A DNA stretch of 14,989 nt, taken from assembly GCA_000787465.1 (NCBI GenBank), contig JSYX01000738.1, positions 1-14,989 on the forward strand, given 5' to 3'. Under the pieces are notes generated by a model. The model was given only the letters and a program-made list of their open reading frames with translations, was not told where the DNA came from and did not search any database. This DNA comes from Thermomucor indicae-seudaticae. Its lineage: Eukaryota; Mucoromycota; Mucoromycetes; Mucorales; Lichtheimiaceae. The translations under genes and the position numbers were made by a program. How positions within the stretch are numbered: the first letter of the stretch is position 1; the number at the start of each line of letters is the position of its first letter. Below are positions 9,555 to 14,989 of this stretch, in pieces.

Positions 9555-11228
9555 ATGGTCCAGTTAAGCGCCTATGGAGTACGGGTCGTTGATCGACTCA
9601 GTATGATGGGCATGTGGCTCGCTGTTGTTGTTTCGATACGGAATTTGATGATATGCTCAAGACAATACCGACGTACTCGAGGCAGAATGTAAATATGCGG
9701 ATTACAGAGAAGAAGAAGAAGAAGAAGGGTGGCTAATTGATTAATTGACCCAAGCCATCTAGTTAATATTGCTCAAGTGGTTACGTTGGCCATTCATCGA
9801 TTCTTATACGGCATCATTCCGCTTTTTGAAGTACAAACGTGTGCCTACTTCCCACTACTCGTCTCGTAAGTGTCGCCTTCTTCTTCCCAGGCTCAAAAAT
9901 CGGTCTTTTAATCATGCAGAATGTACGTAGGTTGTGGCACATCAGTAAGTTGTCAGATGGGTTGCGAACTTGCATGCACTGTTTAATTGATTAAATTGCT
10001 GTAGCTTATCTCTTGTTTTATACGGTCATGTTTATGCGGCTTATCATTCTCGAGTCAGATCGACATGCGCTGTGGATCAAACTCGTCGGGATATTCCTGA
10101 TTACGGTCCGATTTGCTGATTGGCCGTATGAGTTGGCCTGGCATTCGGTCCAAGAAAATATCATGCGGCAGCAAGTGCTTGTGGGCGGAACGTGCTGGGC
10201 GCAATGGTATGCATATACAACCTGACTGACCGGATCGTGTATTGACATACGGGATGCTGCTATAGGGGCAACGGTGTTATCATTTTGAATTTCTTGGGCG
10301 ACTCTGTGGCCAACTTGTTTCTCAGTGGGATGTTTGTGCGAAGGTATATATCTGTGATAATATCGATGGGGTAGGACAGCACAGATCTCATGTAGGTGAT
10401 GTAGGCTGTACCTGCATATCCGAATGTCCAAGTCAGTTATGAGCAGGCAGAATCGCCTATTGGAGTACATTGCACGAAAATCGTTGATTTGTTTAATCTG
10501 CACGTTTATCGTCAACTTGACCATGAATATTCTCAAGATTACCATGTATCTTGGAGATAGATCGGATGTATGCACATTGACAAAAAAGAAAATCGAGTTG
10601 GGCCTTGATTCACCAACGATTTTCATAGGCATTTACGGTGTATTTCGAGTTGATCGAATCGACGCTATTAGTCGAAGCACTGCGAGTCGATTACAACAGG
10701 GTTCCTAACGAAGCATACTGTGACAACTGCGGCGTGGTAAGCAAAATTTCAGTTTTCGTCTATCAGCTCATCAGTCGTTTATATAAATAATAAATATAGG
10801 CCATCCGGTTGGATCACAGCGTGATTGAGAATGCAAGCGATCGGAAACAAGGTTCACAAGACTTTATTCGGATGTCCTGGAGTAACGGTAAACGAGCATC
10901 TGACGCCACTGCTGGTGCTGCAGGCAGTCCAACTAGTAACAATCCTATTGCAAACGAGGCTGGTGATGTCGGCTGTTACGACGAGAGTGTCCTGCGAGCT
11001 GCCGCTGTGTTCGATGGAAGCACGACTTCTCACCCTATGTCAGAGCAACAGCAAGCCATGCGCGAGACCTTATCCGCATTCGACTTGCAAGAGAAGCCTG
11101 TATCACCTACACGTTCCACCACTTTTGCTTCCGATCTCGTTAATGCACCTTCCTCGCCTACTACTTCTCGACGCCGGCCGTTGTCTCAACATCCTGAATG
11201 GAGCAATAATGATTACCGCATGTTTTAA
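9555..11228 (+). CDS. seven-transmembrane receptor-like protein with long cytoplasmic tail
   Basis: Best model exons are 9555-9672, 9763-9865, 9920-9930, 10005-10206, 10266-10343, 10405-10567, 10629-10736 and 10800-11228, giving 403 residues. Seven hydrophobic segments lie at about 16-34, 42-61, 66-93, 101-122, 148-169, 196-220 and 226-246. The positive-inside rule puts the N-terminus outside: loops SRQYR, ESDRH and the long RRLYLHIRMSKS..RQNR loop are basic and would be cytoplasmic. Cys66 at the start of TM3 and Cys141 in the second outer loop are placed like the disulfide of classical GPCRs. The tail after 247 has CDNC and about 140 Ser/Thr/Pro-rich residues. No family is named; a plasma-membrane sensor is inferred. 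Exons 4-8 are firm. The joins among exons 1-3 are uncertain: intron 1 may use another donor, and exon 3 would be an 11-nt microexon. No signal peptide is seen. It converges with the EXORDIUM-like gene. Confidence 0.72.
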
Positions 11229-11520
11229 TCCCCCCCTACTCGTTTTGTGTGTACATAGACATCTTTCTTTCCGTATCCGTTGTATGTGTACATATACGTC
11301 CCCTTTTAAATCGTTAACCGGTTTAACGATCATTTATCCCACCGCTTTTGTTCCTGTTCCATTTTTACAGAGAAAACTTGAAGTTCTTTATAATATACAT
11401 ACGCAGAGACAATGCGCGGGGTCCTACGCGCAAGAAACATGACAGAGTAAAAGGAAATGCGCAAAAAGGGGAGGGGAAAGAAAGAACGTATTCCAGAGTG
11501 AGAAGGACTTTTACACTTGA
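11229..11520. other. convergent intergenic gap (3' ends)
   Basis: This 292-bp gap lies between the stop codons of two convergent genes and probably holds both 3' UTRs. A small inverted element, GTTAACCGGTTTAAC, sits near 11313-11327. A purine-rich stretch lies around 11440-11490. No ORF or RNA gene was recognised. Confidence 0.5.
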
Positions 11521-12631
11521 TTAGTCAGACAAGACACATTTCTTCTGGTTCAAACTGTAGATGGTCTGGACCAGATACTTGTTGTTCTTGACCTGCAGAT
11601 TGTAGCTGGCATTCGTACCCTCCACCTGGGAGACAGTACCAAACCACTGTTCCTGGGTGACGCCTCTGCCAGCGCAGAAATCACCGAGCTCAATAATCGT
11701 GTTAGCGTTCTGCTTGATGACCCATGCATCCTCTCGAGGGTCTGTCAGCAAGTCCTGAATCTCGTGGGAAAAGATGGTGACGGCAGCATCAATGGCGGGG
11801 CTGTTGTTGGGTGATTCAGTCGAGATCAAAGGCGGGACGCAGCTATAGAACAGCCCTTTTTTTAGTTTCTGTTGTGCCGTAACGCCCTTGTAGCATTTAC
11901 CTCTCTGTGCAGATTGTTGGATAGCCGATAAACATGTACTGAAACTGGTCACTGTAGCTGTTATAGCCGCAATTGACTGAACAAAACTGGCTGTCCTGAA
12001 CGTCGTTGCCGGCCATAATGACATAGACGCCGTTACTGTCAAAGGAATTGGTTGCTGACAGGTAACCCGAGTTGACGGCGTCTATCACGATCTGTTTATG
12101 TACATTGGTGTCTGTCAAGTTTAAGCCGTGGCTTCCTGAATCGACGACGGCAGCGGCCAGATTGAGGGGGCCGGTGATGCTGTTCCCGTTACTGTCTGTG
12201 TACTCTTTAACTGTTGTTATCGGGTTAGCAATGTGCCTAATGGTAAAGGAAGAACGAAGAGCTTTTAATTACATGTGCTGAACCAACTTGTGGAAGAGAC
12301 TCCATCGATAAAGTCTAAAAATGTCGTCTGTTCGGCCTGCGATTGAGATGACGTCCAATTTCCGTAAAAGATCACATATACTAACAAGGCAAGAAAACAT
12401 TAGCTGCAAAATGAAAAGTTGCCAATGTTTGTTTGTTTTACCGTTGACAGTATTGAGTAGCACTTTGCCACCGAGATTTTTAAAACTGTCACCGTATTGC
12501 GAAGCAACCGTGGTGCTATTGGAATTGGTACTGTTGGCGGTGGCGGTGGTTTGTTGCTGTTGTGCACTGGTAAGGCTACTACTAAAGATGGCAGATAACA
12601 AAAGTGCTCCCAAAGTCGATAGTAACAGCAT
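11521..12631 (-). CDS. secreted EXORDIUM / phosphate-induced protein 1 (PHI-1)-like protein, 4 exons
   Basis: Minus-strand exons are 12631-12442, 12380-12273, 12210-11901 and 11842-11521, with introns of 58-62 nt, giving 309 residues, the usual size for the family. Residues 1-23 form a signal peptide (MLLLSTLGALLLS...SA), so the product should be secreted. A Gln/Thr/Asn-rich linker follows, then the family pattern: a conserved GGKVLLNTVNVYVIFYGNW strand, a FKEYTDSNGN segment (100-109), LTDTNVHKQIV, GVYVIMAGNDV (160-170), FC...NCGY with Cys176 and Cys180, a Cys200/Cys204 pair split by intron 3, and a C-terminal ASYNLQV..KYLVQTIY block. In plants these are apoplastic proteins linked to growth and phosphate or sugar status; the fungal role is unknown. 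The ATG at 12631 was chosen because a stop lies just upstream in frame. A CCAAT box and an inverted repeat lie upstream. Confidence 0.85.
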
Positions 12632-12756
12632 GATGGACAATGGGCCGCCCTAATGGCGTGTAATGGAGATGAAGAAAAAAAGGTATTAGGGAGTGGCAAA
12701 GAATAAAAATAGAAACTTAAGGGCACACAGGCAGGAGGATACTGTGATTGGCCGGT

Positions 12757-12793
12757 GAACAATGAATGCTCTCCGCTGGCCTACCCATTGTTC
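12757..12793. repeat. inverted repeat GAACAATG ... CATTGTTC
   Basis: GAACAATG (12757-12764) and its exact reverse complement CATTGTTC (12786-12793) are separated by 21 bp, in the upstream region of the EXORDIUM-like gene. These are the same two octamers that abut in the 9208-9227 palindrome, here in outward order. The AACAATG core fits an HMG-box consensus. A paired binding site is inferred. Confidence 0.55.
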
Positions 12794-12933
12794 AGGAACA
12801 ACTTTATCGATCAAAAGCAGGAGCTGAAAGCAACGGAAAAGGAGGCAAAGAGATAAGTAGTAAATGCTGCATCTAGATGCTAATGGTTGAAAAACATCAT
12901 TTGAAGCAAATACAGTGGTATAGTTACTCTCCG

Positions 12934-12976
12934 AGGATCGAGGTTAAAGCACTGTCGTCAGCACCTCGTCGATCCT
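12934..12976. repeat. imperfect hairpin, 11 bp stem with bulge
   Basis: AGGATCGA (12934-12941) pairs exactly with TCGATCCT (12969-12976). The next GGT (12942-12944) pairs with ACC (12963-12965), leaving a 3-nt bulge and an 18-nt loop. It lies about 300 bp upstream of the EXORDIUM-like ATG. It could be a binding site, a remnant of a repeat, or chance. No known RNA family was recognised. Confidence 0.35.
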
Positions 12977-13340
12977 GGATGCAGTGCGCGTATTTCAGTT
13001 AGGCGGATGATCGAGCTTTTTGGTCTGCAAAGACAAGGATACACCATGCTTGTGCAGTTACTGTCTCTCAAAGGGGAAAATATGCTTCGGCGCGAAAACT
13101 TTGGAGAACAAGGAAGAAACAGAGGCGACTGGGCGATCCTCAGTTAAAATAGCTCCCGGAGATGACGCCCACAGTACATTTAGTCTCTGCTAATTCCTCC
13201 CAATCTTGCAACGTTTAACCATATATCGTTGTGTGCCAACAGGTTACTCGATATTGGATCGGATCACAAAATCAAGTCAGCAGTGGTTTGTTGGTGTTCG
13301 TACTACCATTTTGCGCAGACTCAATCCTTTAATACGCAGA

Positions 13341-13708
13341 ATGCAACCAAGCGCAGGTGCCGCTCGTCATTGCTCGATCATGCAACTTCATTTCCAACTT
13401 GACGTTTGCAGAATTGCAAACCGAAGGCACCAGAAGTCGGCAAGAAACGTGTCAGAAAGCACTTTCAAAGGGTTCATCACGGCGCCTTCCGCATCGGTCA
13501 ATGCTTCGACCTTTCGCGAAACAGTGCTTCGAGCAGCTTTCAAAGTCGTACGTCCAAACAGACAAAACGGTATGGAAAAAATAGTATACATAACATACGC
13601 TTCCATAGCTAAGCAAGAAGTGCACAATGCAGGATATGATCAGTGAGAAGCGTAGATACACAGAATGTATCGAATTATGCATTGCCGCGACCAAGGACTG
13701 GGCGCCAG
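13341..13708 (+). CDS. tentative multi-exon gene, unrecognised, 3' end not resolved
   Basis: A phase-consistent chain starts at an ATG: exon 13341-13356, intron 13357-13411 (55 nt, TTGAC branch-like sequence), exon 13412-13569, intron 13570-13632 (63 nt), exon 13633-13708 ending at a GT donor. It reads MQPSAELQTEGTRSRQETC, then a basic stretch, then a probably helical segment around MISEKRRYTECIELCIAA. A further helical frame, LAERLDKMATIPLSSKLD, lies at 13755-13810 but I could not join it in phase with a normal-length intron. No family is recognised. It may be a real small gene or a decayed one. Other frames across 13206-13646 are also open, which weakens the call. Confidence 0.3.
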
Positions 13709-14047
13709 GTAACCGGTGGAGCTGCAATCATTTATCAATTCATTGCAGGCGCAATCCCTCGCAGAGCGTTTGGATAAAATGGCGACCATACCGCTATCTT
13801 CCAAACTTGATGTGGACGCATATTTGAATGTTATGAGGTGTGAAAGTGTTTCGAAGAGTTGTACGCCCGACCTGTCGTTATCAAGAATATGTCAATTATG
13901 CAGAGGTCTCTCGGCAACATCTCAACCAGGAATGTCGGTCGTCAGTGTTTTAATGATGACGCAATCAGTGTAGATGTCACATGTTGGGTGTGCATGTAAT
14001 GAATTAAGAATTAATTGCGTAGGTAAGTTTTGAGGAGACGGGAGGGC
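13709..14047. other. unresolved region between tentative gene and transposase remnant
   Basis: An open plus frame with helical character continues to about 13840, and a short frame ending near 13953 could be a last exon; I could not connect either with confidence. An A/T-rich mini inverted repeat (AATTAA GAA TTAATT) lies at about 14003-14017, beside the point where the transposase homology stops. I see nothing else. Confidence 0.3.
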
Positions 14048-14230
14048 GTTCTTCCCGATTTGGAAGGAAGACTCGTCCGACCGGATCATCCTCTTCCACA
14101 TCTCAACGGTCCAGTCTTTGTGCTTTCTCGCAAGCACCAGTCGCGTCTGCTTGTGCGCTTTGCGCAGATATGACTTCTTCGCCGGAACGCAGTTTCGTAG
14201 AACGATCGAATTGCAAATAGAGAACGACGT
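14048..14230 (-). pseudogene. Tc1/mariner-family transposase fragment
   Basis: The minus strand carries about 60 codons of a DDE-type Tc1/mariner transposase. The recognisable part runs AKKSYLRKAHKQTR, then LARKHKDWTVEMWKR and MIRSDESSFQIGKN. The ARKH..W....W..+ block and SDES, which holds the first or second catalytic Asp region of the DD34E family, are diagnostic. Homology stops at about 14048, and the rest of the catalytic domain (final D and E) is absent downstream. Upstream, the helix-turn-helix region is not recognisable in any frame. Terminal inverted repeats and TA duplications were not found. It is a truncated, inactive remnant. A complete family transposase is about 340 residues. 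Confidence 0.7.
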
Positions 14231-14647
14231 TTCGTATCCGGTCTCCTCGGAGGGAAGAAGCCGTCACGTCTAATAATGTGCATTGGTGAAGCTGGCACCG
14301 ACGTAGGCTCAAGAATAGAAGGTCATTAGAGGCGTGGAGGGACGAAAGTCAGGTGAAGGCACCGAAGATATACGACCATCGCACCGATCAACGAGCATAA
14401 TACCTCTGGGAGGTGCTCCAATTGCTTTTCGTAGGTCGCAAGGCCAAGACGGTAAGTCGTGATTGACAGAAAGACATGTACAAGGTCTATCAACGGGGCG
14501 TCGATATGCTACAATAGTGAGTGCCCGACATATAAAAAAACGGAACCGATACGAAGAATCGGGACGTTGCGGCAGCAATGTGCATTGCAGTTGCAGGCAT
14601 GAGCATTATGCTTACTGGGCACACACTGCCTCCGTTCGATCCAAACG
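14231..14647. other. no gene recognised
   Basis: I see no supportable gene. The region may contain eroded parts of the same transposon, but frames are broken and no motif of the Tc1/mariner N-terminal domain could be read on the minus strand. Confidence 0.4.
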
Positions 14648-14743
14648 CCAGTCAATCCAATACTGGAACCATTTGTAACCGCGTACCACCTGTCAAAGGT
14701 GCGGCATTGGTCCCTGCCTAAGCAGGATAGTACCATAGTGGTA
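14648..14743. repeat. cluster of four small perfect hairpins
   Basis: Four 5-bp perfect stems follow one another: CCAGT/ACTGG (14648-14666), CACCT/AGGTG (14687-14701, 5-nt loop), CCTGC/GCAGG (14713-14726, 4-nt loop) and TACCA/TGGTA (14731-14743, 3-nt loop). In addition AAGCGACG (14743-14750) is the exact reverse complement of CGTCGCTT (14795-14802). They lie just upstream of, and into, the gene starting at 14770. Any role in DNA or RNA structure is inference. Confidence 0.4.
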
Positions 14744-14769
14744 AGCGACGACTATTTTCGAATCAAGAT

Positions 14770-14989
14770 ATGAAACTAGCATTGAGGTATTTTGCGTCGC
14801 TTGGAATGCTTTTCTTCGTTGAACAAAACCTGGCAGATTTAAGGTGTAAGTACGCAGATTGTAAAGAGGTACTCTGTGCCAAACTAACTTTGTCCCAACG
14901 CCAATTCAGTTTGGTTGTCAACGCAAAAAGCATTCTTCTTTGGCGTAAACATACCCTACAAATTCAGTATTACAGGTTTATTCTTTAAA
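14770..14989 (+). CDS. start of a gene with a signal-like N-terminus, cut by the window edge
   Basis: Exon 1 (14770-14845) starts at an ATG and reads MKLALRYFASLGMLFFVEQN, a hydrophobic, signal-peptide-like start. A GTAAGT donor opens a 64-nt intron (14846-14909) with an ACTAAC branch-point sequence about 20 nt before its TTCAG acceptor, a very typical fungal intron. Exon 2 (from 14910) joins in phase and reads FWLSTQKAFFFGVNIPYKFS, staying open to the last base. The protein is therefore truncated at the right edge with at least 51 residues seen. I do not recognise a family. A secreted or membrane location is inferred from the N-terminus only. Confidence 0.5.

Larger units (their letters stand above)
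12632..13340. promoter_or_regulatory. upstream region of the EXORDIUM-like gene
   Basis: No gene was supported here. Reading on the minus strand toward the gene, there is an imperfect hairpin at 12934-12976, an inverted GAACAATG/CATTGTTC pair at 12757-12793, a CCAAT box (12747-12751, on the minus strand) about 115 bp before the ATG, and an A/T-rich TATTTTTATTC stretch near 12697-12707. The far right end may be the 5' side of the tentative gene at 13341. The promoter role is inferred from position. Confidence 0.5.

Noticed and set aside
10018..10632. 204-codon open frame on the minus strand
   Set aside because: It is antisense to the 7TM gene's firm exons 4-6. It has no domain and reads through that gene's introns, so it is a shadow frame.
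10825..11442. 205-codon open frame on the plus strand
   Set aside because: It overlaps the 7TM tail exon in another frame. The tail frame continues in phase from the conserved upstream exons and has the Ser/Thr/Pro composition expected of a tail, while this one runs into the 3' flank.
12321..12653. 110-codon plus-strand frame with hydrophobic segments
   Set aside because: It is antisense to exons 1-2 of the EXORDIUM-like gene; the hydrophobicity mirrors the signal-peptide region.
13452..13727. 91-codon minus-strand frame with a hydrophobic stretch
   Set aside because: It is antisense to the tentative 13341 gene, with no family motif and no splice support.
14728..14770. tRNA-like A box (CATAGTGGTAAGC) and TTCGAATC
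   Set aside because: The spacing between the boxes is too short, and no acceptor or anticodon stem can be folded. At best it is a tRNA-like fragment.
1..14989. CRISPR arrays, rRNA genes and complete mobile elements
   Set aside because: No regularly spaced direct repeats, no rRNA-like conserved stretches and no element with intact ends were seen.

Overview
The window looks like nuclear DNA of a filamentous fungus, most likely an early-diverging one (Mucoromycota, perhaps Mucorales). The genes are dense and cut by many short GT-AG introns, mostly 50-90 nt and often with CTAAC/CTGAC-like branch points. Genes lie in divergent and convergent pairs with short gaps. An EXORDIUM/PHI-1-like secreted protein and a Tc1/mariner remnant fit that placement. 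The lineage is an inference; no marker gene proves it. There is no sign of bacterial, organellar or viral DNA. All gene models were spliced by hand, requiring continuous reading phase and, where a family was recognised, agreement with its conserved blocks.

Layout. 1-1037: no supportable gene, two small hairpins near the left edge. 1038-3312 (-): ten-exon MCM-binding protein (MCMBP/ETG1). 3313-3483: shared divergent promoter. 3484-4707 (+): three-exon, Ser/Gln-rich, coiled-coil protein of unknown function. 4906-5569 (+): five-exon small acidic protein of the MEA1 family. 5778-8380 (-): fourteen-exon IPI1/TEX10 60S ribosome-assembly factor with two apparent GC-AG introns. 8544-8815 (+): tentative 52-residue protein. 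8816-9554: gene-free, with a perfect 20-bp palindrome. 9555-11228 (+): seven-transmembrane, receptor-like protein with a long Ser/Thr-rich tail. 11521-12631 (-): secreted PHI-1/EXORDIUM-like protein. 12632-13340: its upstream region, with a CCAAT box and an inverted repeat that reuses the octamer of the 9208 palindrome. 13341-13708 (+): tentative gene start. 14048-14230 (-): decayed Tc1/mariner transposase fragment. 14648-14743: run of small hairpins. 14770-14989 (+): start of a gene cut by the window edge.

The genes do not form one pathway. MCMBP (replication) and IPI1 (ribosome assembly) are housekeeping nuclear factors. The more accessory content lies to the right: a candidate surface receptor beside, and convergent with, a candidate secreted wall/apoplast protein. 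A shared GAACAATG/CATTGTTC octamer in the upstream regions of both is the most intriguing link, though it is only a hypothesis.
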